This document shows positions 42,455-51,522 of a stretch of DNA of 64,000 nucleotides, in pieces (within the stretch, counting starts at the first letter, position 1; the number at the start of each line of letters is the position of its first letter). A model generated the notes under the pieces. That model was not told the origin of the DNA. It was given only the letters and a program-made list of their open reading frames with translations, and did no database searches. Both the position numbers and the translations under genes were made by a program. The stretch is from CAYPTB01 sp964413535 (GTDB lineage Bacteria; Planctomycetota; UBA1135; GCA-002686595), in contig CAYPTB010000045.1 in assembly GCA_964413535.1 (NCBI GenBank), positions 66,054-130,053 of the forward strand. The letters are read 5' to 3'.

Positions 42455-44113
42455 ATGCCCCTCGTTCCCGCCCTCCTCGCGTGCGCGTTCCTGCCCGCCG
42501 CTCTGTCGGAGCCGAAGGGCGACGACGTGCGGCTCGTCGTCGTGATCGGCGTCGACCAGATGATCCCCGAGCAGCTCGATCGGTTGGCGCCGTTCTTCTC
42601 GGGCGGATTCGCGCGCTTCGCGCGCGACGGGCTCGTGTTCCCCGAAGCGATGCTCGAGCACGGGATCAGCGAGACGGGGCCGGGCTACACGACGCTCGGC
42701 ACGGGGACGCTGCCGGCGCGGCACGGGATCGTCTCGAACGAGTGGCTCGACGCGGAGGGGGAGCGCATCTACTGCATGTTCGATGGCGCCAGCGCGCCCG
42801 TGGTCGACGCGGGTCGCGTGGCGGGCAGCGGGCTCTCGCCGAAGAACGTGCGCGTGCCGGCGCTCGGGGATCTCCTGCGCGCCGCGGACGCGGACTCGCG
42901 CGTCGTCGCGATCGGGGGGAAGGACCGCTCGGCCATCGGGCTCGGTGGCCGGCGGCCGGACGTGTGCCTGTGGTGGAATCGCGCGGGCGGCGGGTTCATG
43001 ACCTCGCTCTGGTACGCGGACGAGCTACCCGACTGGGTTTTGGCGTGGAACGCGGACTGGACGGATCGCTTCGACGGCGGCGAGTGGGCGAACGGCTGGA
43101 AGCTCGCGCTGCCCGACGGGATCGAGCGGGCGGGCACGGCTTTGGACGAGAACGAGGGCGAGGCTTCCCGCGATCGCATCGAGGCGCTGGTCGCCACGGC
43201 GCGGACGGTCGAAGGCGAGCGGCGTCGCGCCCTCCTCGGGCAGTACGCGTTCGCGACACCGATCGTCGACCTGTGCGTCGTCGAAGCGGCGGAGCTCGCC
43301 GTCTCGAACCTCGAGCTCGGTCAGGACGAGCATCCCGACACACTGCTCCTCGGCCTCTCGGCCTGCGACATCATCGGTCACTCGCACGGCCCGCTGAGCG
43401 CGGAGGTGACCGATCAGCTCCTGCGCCTCGACCGCGCGCTCGGGCAGCTCTTCGATCGGCTGGACGCAGGGGTCGGCGCCGAGCACTGGATCGCGGTCCT
43501 GTCCGCCGACCACGGCGCGCTGCTCCTGCCGCCCGAGGAACGCCGGCGCGGCGTCCCCGCGCGCGTCTTCCCCGCGTCGGTGGCGGACGCCACCGTCGAC
43601 GCCGTGCGCGGCGCCCTCCTGGAGCAGTTCGGGCGGGATCTCGTCGCGGGCGCGACGGAGGACGGGATTCGCCTGCGCGCCGACCGTCTCGCCGAGGGCG
43701 GGCTCGAGCTCGCGGCGGTGCGCGCGGCGGCGGCGAGCGCGGCTCGCTCCGCGTCCGACGCCGCGGGTCCGGCGGGCGACTGGCTCGAGCGCGTCTTCAC
43801 CTTCGAGGAGCTCGCCTCGGCCCCGGACGACTTGGATCCCGTTCGGCGCCTGATGGCGGCTTCGTTCGATCGCGAGCGGTCGCCCGACGTGAGTTTCGTG
43901 CGCCGCCCCTGGTCGCTCGTGGGCTTCGACGTCGGGACGACGCACGGCACGCCCTACCCCTACGATCGACGCGTCGTGCTGGCCTTCCTGGGGGAGGGCA
44001 TCGGCGCCGGGCGCCGCTTCGACCGGGCATCCTTGACGGACGTGGTGCCCACGTTGCTCGCCTGGCTCGGAGTCGAGGCCCCCGAGCTCGACGGCCGCGT
44101 GCTCTTCGAGTGA
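42455..44113 (+). CDS. Alkaline phosphatase superfamily protein (PafA/nucleotide pyrophosphatase-like), exported
   Basis: This 552-residue protein has an N-terminal signal peptide (about residues 1-18). Zn-ligand and nucleophile motifs fit the type I phosphodiesterase/PafA group. 'VIGVDQM' provides the first Asp. 'ETGPGYTTLGTGTLPARHGI' has the nucleophilic Thr region. 'LSACDIIGHSHGP' gives Asp and His, 'LSADHGALL' gives the Asp-His pair, and 'GTTHGTPYPYDRRVVL' gives the last His. It probably hydrolyses phosphate esters in the periplasm. The ATG at 42455 directly precedes the signal sequence. It follows the aldehyde dehydrogenase by 56 bases, so co-transcription is possible but the functions are unrelated. 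Confidence 0.88.
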   Translation: MPLVPALLACAFLPAALSEPKGDDVRLVVVIGVDQMIPEQLDRLAPFFSGGFARFARDGLVFPEAMLEHGISETGPGYTTLGTGTLPARHGIVSNEWLDAEGERIYCMFDGASAPVVDAGRVAGSGLSPKNVRVPALGDLLRAADADSRVVAIGGKDRSAIGLGGRRPDVCLWWNRAGGGFMTSLWYADELPDWVLAWNADWTDRFDGGEWANGWKLALPDGIERAGTALDENEGEASRDRIEALVATARTVEGERRRALLGQYAFATPIVDLCVVEAAELAVSNLELGQDEHPDTLLLGLSACDIIGHSHGPLSAEVTDQLLRLDRALGQLFDRLDAGVGAEHWIAVLSADHGALLLPPEERRRGVPARVFPASVADATVDAVRGALLEQFGRDLVAGATEDGIRLRADRLAEGGLELAAVRAAAASAARSASDAAGPAGDWLERVFTFEELASAPDDLDPVRRLMAASFDRERSPDVSFVRRPWSLVGFDVGTTHGTPYPYDRRVVLAFLGEGIGAGRRFDRASLTDVVPTLLAWLGVEAPELDGRVLFE

Positions 44114-44125
44114 AGTCGGCAGCGA

Positions 44126-45355
44126 CTAGAGGGAGTCGTCGAGGAACACCGCTTGGGACGGCGCGCCGAGCAAGGCTTTTCCGGCAGCCACGAAGATGGG
44201 CTGCATGTAGAGGACGATGGCCTCGAGGCCGGGATCGAGCAGCGGCACCTCGAACGCTTTGACGAGCGTCCCGCTGCCCGGAACGATGCCGCGCAACTGA
44301 ATGAACGACGGCGGCTGTAGGTGCGCCGAGGCGAGGAGGCCCGGGGCGAAGACGCCCTCGACCTGGCCGAACGAGAACGCGACCGCCACCGCATTGCCCG
44401 GCGGGGCGCTGTACGTCTCCTGGAAGATCTCGCCCTCGCGCCGCGGCGAGTTGGTCGTCATGCCGCGGAAGACGCCCGCCAGCGGAGTCACCGACCCGAC
44501 CGGGAAGACGAGCGGTTTCCCCTGGGCGCCTGACGAGCACTGAGGCTTCCCTGGTGCTCCCGCAGCCCCGCCGTTGAACGCGTTGTCGAGCAAGAACACG
44601 GTCGGCGCGTTGCCGGAGATGCGCAGTGCGTCGCCGCCGTTCGCGCCGTTGGTGCAGCCGATGAGCGTCGGGACGCCGTCCCCGCCGTCGCCGCCCTGGA
44701 AGAAGCAGCCCGAGCCGAAGAAGAAGCCTCCGACGACGTCCACTCCGCCCGCGCCCGAGATCGGGTTCGAGAGCGTCTCGATACCGTCCGTTCCGTCGAA
44801 CGAGCAGTCGTACGCCATGACGTTCGAGTCGATGACGAGCAGGCCCGATCGACCGGAGGACGAACCACGGAGCGTCGCTTGGGAGCTCGAGCCGAGGAAC
44901 ACGACGCCGTCGCAGTTCGCGATGAAGATCCCGCCGCTCACCTGAGTCGTGGGCGAGCCCAGGAACTCGCAGTCCTCGATCCACACCGGGCCCGAGCAGT
45001 TCTCGATCGAGGCCGCGTAGGACTGCTCGGAGGCCACCACCTTCAAGCCCCGCAGGGCGACGGACTGACTCGGCGTCAGGCCCTCGACGTTCAGCGTGTC
45101 GGAGATCGTCACGACGGCGCCTCGGTCGGCGATGACCGTCAGGGACTTGGACGCGATCACGAGCTCGTTGTACGACCCGGTGCGCAACAGGAGCACGTCT
45201 CCGTCCGCCGCTGCCGCTACGGCCGTGGGCAGACTCGTGAAGTCGGTGCCGGATCCGTTCGCGGGATCGACCACCAGAACCGACTGCGCACTCGCGACGC
45301 CCGCGAGGGCGACGACGACGGCCGACAACGCACTGCACTTCTCGATCGAGCTCAT
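44126..45355 (-). CDS. Secreted right-handed beta-helix protein
   Basis: This 409-residue protein has a signal peptide (about 1-23, cleavage likely after 'GVASA'). A DUF1565/pectate-lyase-like beginning follows, 'VLVVDPANGSGTDFTSLPTA', with irregular parallel beta-helix repeats such as 'PVWIEDCEFLG', 'GIFIANCDGVVFLG' and 'LLVIDSNVMAYDC'. A Gly-rich segment follows, 'GGDGGDGVPTLIGCTNGANG'. The last 130 residues form a separate domain ending 'SQAVFLDDSL'. No catalytic site is evident; carbohydrate binding or surface display is possible. The gene is convergent with the phosphatase (12 bases) and divergent from the ABC operon. Confidence 0.8.
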   Translation of the reverse strand: MSSIEKCSALSAVVVALAGVASAQSVLVVDPANGSGTDFTSLPTAVAAAADGDVLLLRTGSYNELVIASKSLTVIADRGAVVTISDTLNVEGLTPSQSVALRGLKVVASEQSYAASIENCSGPVWIEDCEFLGSPTTQVSGGIFIANCDGVVFLGSSSQATLRGSSSGRSGLLVIDSNVMAYDCSFDGTDGIETLSNPISGAGGVDVVGGFFFGSGCFFQGGDGGDGVPTLIGCTNGANGGDALRISGNAPTVFLLDNAFNGGAAGAPGKPQCSSGAQGKPLVFPVGSVTPLAGVFRGMTTNSPRREGEIFQETYSAPPGNAVAVAFSFGQVEGVFAPGLLASAHLQPPSFIQLRGIVPGSGTLVKAFEVPLLDPGLEAIVLYMQPIFVAAGKALLGAPSQAVFLDDSL

Positions 45356-45501
45356 CGCCAGTCTCCTTCTCGTGTCCTCGACAGCCGCCTCCTCTGGACC
45401 GGGCGAGAGTATAAGGACTTTGTATTCGTACCGCTCGGTCGGCCGTCCGACTCGACCGTCACTTTCTGATCCCCCGGCGCACTCCCTATCCTGCTTCCCC
45501 C
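45356..45501. promoter_or_regulatory. Divergent promoter region of the ABC-PDZ-VCBS operon
   Basis: These 146 bases separate the beta-helix gene start (45355, minus) and the ABC ATPase start (45502, plus). The stretch at about 45405-45430 is relatively AT-rich for this DNA, which would suit a promoter, but no boxes can be called with confidence. Confidence 0.35.
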
Positions 45502-46449
45502 ATGTCCGTCCTCGAGGTGCGGGCGCTCGACAAGCGCTTCGGTCGCGTCCATGCGGTGCGGGGGGTGAGCTTCGCCGTCGAGCAGGGTCAGGTGTTCGGC
45601 CTGCTCGGGCCCAACGGATCGGGCAAGACCACCACGATGGCCTGCGCCCTCGGGCTCCTCGCGCCGGACTCGGGCCAGGTCCACGTGCTGGGGGTGCCCT
45701 CGTCCCGGATCCACGAGACGCACGGGCGGGTCGGGGCGCTCTTCGACGCGGCGACGCTCGTGGCGGGCCTCACGGTGCGGCAGAACCTCGAGTACGCGCG
45801 CACGCTCCTCGGGCATCGCGGCGGGCGCGGGATCGACGAGGCGCTCGAGCTCGTCGGGCTCGCGAAGCTTGGGAACCGGCGGGCGCACGCGCTCTCGCTC
45901 GGCCAGTCGCGGCGCTTGTCGATCGCGCGCATCCTGCTCGGGAAGCCCGAGCTGCTCGTGCTCGACGAGCCCCTTTCGGGGCTCGACACGGTCGGCGTGC
46001 TCGACGTCCTCGCCCTCGTCCCGCGTCTGGCGGCCGAGGGTCTCACCCTGATCGTCTCGAGCCATCGCATGCACGAGATGGAGCGCGTCGTCACCCACGT
46101 CGCGGTGATCCTCGACGGCGAGCTCGTGCGGGAGGCGCCGTTGCCCGAGCTCCTCGCGGGCGACGAGCCGCGCCTGCGCATCGAGGCCGGGCCCTTCGAC
46201 CGCGTCCTCGAAGTCCTCGGCCGCGGCGGTTGGGGTGAGTGGGAGGTCGTGCGCCGGCCGCACTCCGCCGCGAACGGGGCCGTGGGAGAGGTGCGCGTCG
46301 ACGGAGCCGGGCGGCGCGCCGCCGAGCTCAATCGCGCGCTCGTCGAGGCGGGCGCCGCGGTCTCGAGCCTCGTCCCGGAACGCGCGACCCTGCACGACGT
46401 CTTCGAGTCGATCCTGCGCGAGCGCGGCGCGCGGGGAGGCGCGGCGTGA
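45502..46449 (+). CDS. ABC transporter ATP-binding protein
   Basis: This 315-residue ATPase would power the adjacent ABC-2 permease. Walker A is 'LLGPNGSGKTTTMACALGLL', the signature is 'ALSLGQSRRLSIARILL' (LSLGQ in place of LSGGQ), Walker B is 'LLVLDEPLSGLD', and the switch His is in 'IVSSHRMHEME'. A C-terminal domain of about 90 residues ends in 'LHDVFESILRERG', the usual end of ABC-2 drug/lipid/polymer exporters. The stop overlaps the permease start (GTGA). It is the first gene of a five-gene operon reaching 51481. Confidence 0.94.
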   Translation: MSVLEVRALDKRFGRVHAVRGVSFAVEQGQVFGLLGPNGSGKTTTMACALGLLAPDSGQVHVLGVPSSRIHETHGRVGALFDAATLVAGLTVRQNLEYARTLLGHRGGRGIDEALELVGLAKLGNRRAHALSLGQSRRLSIARILLGKPELLVLDEPLSGLDTVGVLDVLALVPRLAAEGLTLIVSSHRMHEMERVVTHVAVILDGELVREAPLPELLAGDEPRLRIEAGPFDRVLEVLGRGGWGEWEVVRRPHSAANGAVGEVRVDGAGRRAAELNRALVEAGAAVSSLVPERATLHDVFESILRERGARGGAA

Positions 46450-47315
46450 AGGGAACGCTGCGCGTGGCGCGAGCCGAGACCTACCGCATGGTCCGCAGCC
46501 GCACGGTGTGGGCGTGCGCGGCCGCCATCGCGAGCGTAGGCGCCCTGCGCGTGCTCGTCGCGCACATGGCGGAGAACGCCGCGCACGCGACGGCCGTGCA
46601 GCAGGCGCTCCTCGCCGGTCGATCCGCACCGGAGTTCGGGCCGCCCACCAATGCCTACGCTCCGCTGGTCGAGGGTTGGCTCGCGGGGATGACCCTGGGA
46701 ACGCTCCTGCTCCTGATCGTCTCGGCACGCTCGCTCGCCGGCGATCGCGAGAGCGGCGTCCTGCGCCTCGCCCGAACGCGCAGCGCCTCGCGCGCGGCGC
46801 TCGTGCTCGGTCGCTTCCTGCTGGGTCCGCCGCTCGTGCTGGCGGTGGTCGCCCTCGCCGGCCTGGGGGCATGGCTCGCGGCGTGGTCGCTGTTCGAGTT
46901 CGGGCCGCTCGTGGAGGACGGCTACCAGATCTTCGCGGAGGCGGAGCTCCGCGCCGAGCTCCGCACGGCCGTGCTCGCATCGTTCCCGCCGCTGCTCGCG
47001 ACCTTCGTCTTCGGGCTCTTCGTCTCCGCGCTCGGCCGCACGGCGACGGGAGCGGTCGGAGTGTGCCTGGCCGTGTTCCTGGGCTTCGACCTCTTCAAGG
47101 AAGCGCTCGGAGACTCCAAGACGTGGGTCTTCGCCACGTACGCTCCTTCGCTCGTCGACCACTCGTGCATGCAGGAGATGGCGGGCATCGCCAAGGGCTA
47201 CTCGGACTCCGGATACACCGAGCTCATGCTACGAATGAACCACTTCGTTCCCTGGCCCGAGGCCGCGTTGCTCCTCGGGCTCACCTGTTGGATCGTGTCG
47301 CGGAGGGCTCTGTGA
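46446..47315 (+). CDS. ABC-2 type permease
   Basis: This 289-residue inner-membrane protein begins with a GTG that overlaps the ATPase stop. It has about six hydrophobic helices, including 'TVWACAAAIASVGALRVL', 'LAGMTLGTLLLLIVSARSLAGDRESGVL' (a typical ABC-2 'DRESG' segment after helix 2), 'LVLAVVALAGLGAWLAAWSLF', 'LLATFVFGLFVSAL' and 'EAALLLGLTCWIV'. A periplasmic segment before the last helix has 'MQEMAGIAKGYSDSGYTEL'. It pairs with the upstream ATPase. The substrate is unknown; the downstream PDZ and FG-GAP proteins suggest a link with the periplasm or cell surface. Confidence 0.9.
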   Translation: MKGTLRVARAETYRMVRSRTVWACAAAIASVGALRVLVAHMAENAAHATAVQQALLAGRSAPEFGPPTNAYAPLVEGWLAGMTLGTLLLLIVSARSLAGDRESGVLRLARTRSASRAALVLGRFLLGPPLVLAVVALAGLGAWLAAWSLFEFGPLVEDGYQIFAEAELRAELRTAVLASFPPLLATFVFGLFVSALGRTATGAVGVCLAVFLGFDLFKEALGDSKTWVFATYAPSLVDHSCMQEMAGIAKGYSDSGYTELMLRMNHFVPWPEAALLLGLTCWIVSRRAL

Positions 47316-48214
47316 GAGGTTGCGCGACGCTCGCTCTCGTCGTCCTGTCGACCTCGGCTTGCAGCACGGCGGTGCGCTACCCGGTCCCCGAGCCGCTGCC
47401 CGAGGCCCAGGACTTCGGCGCGCGCGAGGCGGGCGGCGCCTTCCTCGGCCTCGTGACGCGCGAGAACGACAGCGGCTCGCTCGAGGAGCTCTACTTCCGC
47501 CCCGGTGTGCGCGTGGCGCGCGTCGTCGAGAATTCGCCGGCCGAAGCCGCGGGCGTGCGTCCGGGCGACGTCGTTCTCGACTTCGGAGGCGCGGGCGTCG
47601 ACGATCCGGGAGCGCTCGACGCGCTCGTCTCGAGGCGCAGCGCCGGCGAGCGCGTCGTGCTCGAGATCCAGCGCGAGGACACGGTCTTCGAGGTCGAGGT
47701 CGCGCTCTCCGGGCGCGGCGCCGGCCTTGGCGAAGCGGCGGAGGTGCTCTACCGCCTCGATCCCGCGCGCACCGGAGCGGGCTGGGCGACCGCGGTCGCG
47801 GGAGTGGAGCTCGTGAGCCTCGCGCGGGAGAGCCCGATCGCCGCGGCCCGCATCCCGCTCGGTAGCGTCGTCACGGCGCTCGACGGCGAACCGGTGCGTT
47901 CCGACCGCGAGCTGATCCGGCGCGTCGTGGAGCTGGAGCCGGGCACGGACGTCGAGTTCGACTTCACGACTCCCGAGGGCGACGTTCGCCGCGCCTCGGT
48001 CGAGTTGCGCGGACCGATCACCTACGTCTCCGGCTTCAGTATTCCCGTGCTCGTGCACTTCGCGCGCGACATCGAGGTCCCGAGCGCACACTTCGAGCTC
48101 CTCGACCTGTGGATCCTCTCGCTCTTCGCCTACCACCGCGACGGCGAGGAGCGAACCTGGGCCTTCCTGCGCTTCTTCCGCTTCTCGACCGGCGTCGGCG
48201 AGCTCGCCGATTGA
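47312..48214 (+). CDS. Lipoprotein with two PDZ domains
   Basis: This 300-residue protein begins with GTG (47312), overlapping the permease stop. A lipobox-like 'LVVLSTSACS' at about 9-18 predicts lipid attachment at Cys17. The first PDZ domain (about 45-135) has 'VVENSPAEAAGVRPGDVVLDFGG'; the second (about 150-235) has 'ESPIAAARIPLGSVVTALDGEPVRS'. No protease domain is present. PDZ domains bind C-termini or strands of partner proteins, so it may scaffold the exporter with the VCBS proteins encoded downstream; that role is an inference. The next start is four bases past this stop. Confidence 0.87.
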   Translation: MRGCATLALVVLSTSACSTAVRYPVPEPLPEAQDFGAREAGGAFLGLVTRENDSGSLEELYFRPGVRVARVVENSPAEAAGVRPGDVVLDFGGAGVDDPGALDALVSRRSAGERVVLEIQREDTVFEVEVALSGRGAGLGEAAEVLYRLDPARTGAGWATAVAGVELVSLARESPIAAARIPLGSVVTALDGEPVRSDRELIRRVVELEPGTDVEFDFTTPEGDVRRASVELRGPITYVSGFSIPVLVHFARDIEVPSAHFELLDLWILSLFAYHRDGEERTWAFLRFFRFSTGVGELAD

Positions 48215-48218
48215 GGCC

Positions 48219-49802
48219 ATGCTCTCGCTCTTCCACTCGCTCGTCCTCGCGGCCGCCCCTTCGGAAGCGGACTTCGGTCTACGCGACGCGTCGATCGACG
48301 TCGAAGGGCGCCTGCTCGACGCGCGCTTCGAGGACGTCGACTCGGACGGCCGACTCGAGCTCCTCCTGGTCGTGCGCCGCGAAGCCGGCAGGCGGCGCGA
48401 GATCCGCATCCACCCGCTCACGCCCGAAGGCGTCTTCGCCCGCACGCCCACCAGCGTCGTGCCCGTGCTCGACGACGTGATCGCCTACGGTCTCGCCGAC
48501 GTGCGCGCGGAGCCGGGGCGCGAGCTCGTGTTCCTGACGCGCAAGGGCGTCTGGTCCATGTCGACGACGCGCGCCGAGCTGCGGGACAACGTCCGTCCGC
48601 TCGTCGAAGCCGACCTCGTCTACGAGGTGCCCGACCTCGACGAGCTCCCGTTCTGGGAGTACGTGCTCCCGGGTCGCCGCGCCGCCCTCGTTGTGCCGGG
48701 CGAGACCTCGTTCTCGGTCTGGGCCCCTTCGCCGGACGTTGCCGACGCGTACGTCCGCGCCGCGGACTTCGCGCGCGCCACGAATGCCGGCAAGCGCGAC
48801 GATCACGGGAAGGTCGCCGTGCGCCACGAGGCGAGCGTCCGAGTCGGCGGCTCCTCGGTGAACGTGGACTACGGGGAGCAGGACCCCAAGCGCGTCCTGC
48901 TCGACTCCAACCGCGCCGAGCGCACCACGCTCTTGTCCTTCGAGCGCACGTACCGGGCCCCCGCCCTGGGAGACGTGAACGGCGACGGACGAACGGATCT
49001 GCTCGTCGAGGCGAACGACGAGCTGTGGGTCCACGTCGCGACCGAGGCGGGCATCCCGCCGGACCCGACGCGCATCGAGCCCTGGCCCGACTATCTCGCC
49101 GGCGTGAGCCGGATCGAACTGTGCGACGTGGACGCCGACGGTGACGCGGATCTCTTCTACTCCAAGACCGACGGCGACGACGGCGGGGGATTCGGCGCCG
49201 AAGTGTTCACGCTGGGCGTGCTCCTGAACGACGGAGAGCGCATGTTCCCGCCGCAACCCGACCAGCTCATGCGCTTCGAGGCCGTCGAGCTGCGCTGGGA
49301 CGTCGGCGAGAAGAGCGGCGACGGGAAGCCCGACCTCGTCGTCCGCAAGTTCGAGCTGCCCTCCATGCTGGACGTCGTCACTCGGCTCGACTTCAAGCAC
49401 ACGACGCTGCTCTACCGCGGCACGGGAGGGGGGCGTGACGGCCGAGTGTTCGAGCGCAAGCCCTCCATGAAGAGCGAGCGCACCTACGACGAGAATTCCA
49501 TCCAGGACGTGATCGCGCGGCGCGACATGTCGCACGACTTCTCGGGCGACGGGATCGCGGACCTCGTCGAGGTGGATTCGAGCGGCCGCGTGAGCCTGCG
49601 ACGGCTCCTGCACCGGTCGAGCTTCTTCGGCGGCGAGAGCTGGACCCTCGAAACCTCGCCGTGGAAGCGTTTCGACGCGCGCGGCTCGATCGCATCCCTC
49701 GACGTCGGCGACTTCAACGGCGACGGGCTGGGCGACGTCGCATCCATCCGCGGCGACGGCCTGCTGCTCTTGCTCTCCACGGGAAAGGGAGGGCGCCGGT
49801 GA
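48219..49802 (+). CDS. FG-GAP/VCBS repeat protein, first of pair
   Basis: This 527-residue protein begins four bases after the PDZ gene. A short hydrophobic start ('MLSLFHSLVLAAAPSEA') could be a signal peptide. FG-GAP/VCBS-type calcium-binding loops recur: 'DVDSDGRLELLLV', 'DVNGDGRTDLLVEAN', 'DVDADGDADLFYSK', 'DFSGDGIADLVEV' and 'DFNGDGLGDVASI'. Such repeats fold as beta-propeller blades stabilised by calcium. Between them lie basic segments. The final stop overlaps the next gene's GTG. Function unknown; the operon position suggests partnership with the ABC exporter. Confidence 0.82.
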   Translation: MLSLFHSLVLAAAPSEADFGLRDASIDVEGRLLDARFEDVDSDGRLELLLVVRREAGRRREIRIHPLTPEGVFARTPTSVVPVLDDVIAYGLADVRAEPGRELVFLTRKGVWSMSTTRAELRDNVRPLVEADLVYEVPDLDELPFWEYVLPGRRAALVVPGETSFSVWAPSPDVADAYVRAADFARATNAGKRDDHGKVAVRHEASVRVGGSSVNVDYGEQDPKRVLLDSNRAERTTLLSFERTYRAPALGDVNGDGRTDLLVEANDELWVHVATEAGIPPDPTRIEPWPDYLAGVSRIELCDVDADGDADLFYSKTDGDDGGGFGAEVFTLGVLLNDGERMFPPQPDQLMRFEAVELRWDVGEKSGDGKPDLVVRKFELPSMLDVVTRLDFKHTTLLYRGTGGGRDGRVFERKPSMKSERTYDENSIQDVIARRDMSHDFSGDGIADLVEVDSSGRVSLRRLLHRSSFFGGESWTLETSPWKRFDARGSIASLDVGDFNGDGLGDVASIRGDGLLLLLSTGKGGRR

Positions 49803-51481
49803 TCCTCTGCGTCGCATTCGCCGCCGTCGCCCCGTTCGCCCCCCTGGCCTTCGGCCTCGTCACGGGTGAGGCGCAGGGCTTCGCGGAGACGAAGCTCGCG
49901 ATCCCCACGGACGGTTCGCGGCTCGCCTTGCGCGACATGGATGGCGACGGGGTGTCCGAGCTCGTCTGGATCCACCCCAAGGGCGTCGGCGTGCGCTTCC
50001 TGCGCGCGGACGGACGCTTTCCCGAGACGAACGACGCGGATCTCCCGTGGCCGGGCGCCGATCTCGCGTGGGATCTGGCCGACATCGACGGCGACGGAGC
50101 GATCGAGGTCGTGATGCTCGAGGAGTCGAAGCGCGTGAGGACGTGGAAGCTCGAGCGCGAGCAGGGCTTCGACTCGGGACGCGTCGTGATCGACGAAGTG
50201 GAGGGACGCCTGCCGCGCGGCCGGCGCTTCATGCGCTTCGCGCGCGACATCGACGGCGACGGGCGCACGGATCTCGTCGTGCCCGGGGCCGAGCGCTATC
50301 TCGTCTTCGTCGCCCCGCGCGAGGGCGCCTGGCCGAAGCCGCTCGAGGTCTCCTTCGAGGCGTCGATCGGGTTCGACACGGGCAACCCCGAGCGGCTCGA
50401 CGCCCGGTTCGGCATGGATGTCTCGATCCCCTGGTTCTCGATCGAGGACGTGGACGGCGACGGGCGCGACGACCTGGTCTCGGAGACCGACGCGTTCGTC
50501 CACTTCCACCTGGCGTCGCCGGGGCTGCCGTCCGAGCCGACCTGGGCGCTCGACAAGCTCGCGCTGAGCGAGAGCCGCGGCAAGAAGGCCGAGCTCGACT
50601 TCGACGATCTCTTCGCGAGCATCGAGGGCCGCGTCGATTGGCGCATCGCGGACCTGGACGGCGTCGCGCCGAACGACCTGCTCGTCCAACAAGGTTCGAC
50701 CTTCAAGGTCTACCTGGGCGGCTCGCGCACCGGGAACGCGCGCGCGCCCGACGACTTGCTCAAGTCGAGCGGCCACGTCCTGACCTTCCTGCTCCACGAC
50801 CTCGACGGGGACCGCTTGCCGGAGCTCCTGATGATCCGCGCCGAGAAAGTGTCGCTGGGGCGCGTCGTGCGCTGGCTCGTGATCCCGGGCAGCCTCGACT
50901 TCGACGTCTTCGCCTACAAGAACGAGCGCACCGGTTTCGGCAAGCGACCGATGAGCCGCGTGGCGCTCTCGCTCAAGATCCCGCGGCTCCTGTCCTTCAT
51001 GGAGGAGCTCGAGGGCATGAGCGACGAGTTCGAGGCGCGTCTGGAGATGCCCACGACGGTCGGGGTCTTCGACGCGGACGGCCTCTCGAACGACGTGGTC
51101 GACCTCCGGGGCGACCAGCTCGTCGTGTTCGCGGACTGCGCGCCCGCCGAGCGCGGTCGCGATTGGCGCGACCTCGACGCGCTCGACTTCGACGAGGTCG
51201 TGGAGCAGTTCCTGCTCGACGAGCTCGAGGGCCTCGAGGACGGTCAGGTCCGCGACATCGACCTGCGCGACATCCAGAAGCTCGACCTCTCGCCCGCCGA
51301 CGCGTTGCGCGCCGCCTGCGCCGGACGCGAACCGAGGTTCACCCACGCGCTCGCCGTCACCCCCGAGGGCGCCGCCCTGCAGGTCGTCGACGTCGACGGC
51401 GACGGAATCTCCGACGTGGTCCTGATCGAAGAGTCCACCCAGGAAGGGATGCGCCGCATCCAGATCCTCGTCACGCGTTAG
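49799..51481 (+). CDS. FG-GAP/VCBS repeat protein, second of pair
   Basis: This 560-residue protein starts with GTG at 49799, overlapping the preceding stop as GTGA. It has a hydrophobic N-terminus 'VILCVAFAAVAPFAPLAFGL' (signal peptide). At least six FG-GAP-like loops follow: 'DMDGDGVSELVWI', 'DIDGDGAIEVVML', 'DIDGDGRTDLVVPG', 'DVDGDGRDDLVSET', 'DLDGDRLPELLMI' and 'DVDGDGISDVVLI'. It is related in architecture to the upstream protein, so the two probably arose by duplication and may act as a pair. It is the last gene of the operon. Function unknown. Confidence 0.82.
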   Translation: MILCVAFAAVAPFAPLAFGLVTGEAQGFAETKLAIPTDGSRLALRDMDGDGVSELVWIHPKGVGVRFLRADGRFPETNDADLPWPGADLAWDLADIDGDGAIEVVMLEESKRVRTWKLEREQGFDSGRVVIDEVEGRLPRGRRFMRFARDIDGDGRTDLVVPGAERYLVFVAPREGAWPKPLEVSFEASIGFDTGNPERLDARFGMDVSIPWFSIEDVDGDGRDDLVSETDAFVHFHLASPGLPSEPTWALDKLALSESRGKKAELDFDDLFASIEGRVDWRIADLDGVAPNDLLVQQGSTFKVYLGGSRTGNARAPDDLLKSSGHVLTFLLHDLDGDRLPELLMIRAEKVSLGRVVRWLVIPGSLDFDVFAYKNERTGFGKRPMSRVALSLKIPRLLSFMEELEGMSDEFEARLEMPTTVGVFDADGLSNDVVDLRGDQLVVFADCAPAERGRDWRDLDALDFDEVVEQFLLDELEGLEDGQVRDIDLRDIQKLDLSPADALRAACAGREPRFTHALAVTPEGAALQVVDVDGDGISDVVLIEESTQEGMRRIQILVTR

Positions 51482-51522
51482 TACGGGGACTGGCACCGTA
51501 CGTCCGTCGCGGCTCCGTACCG

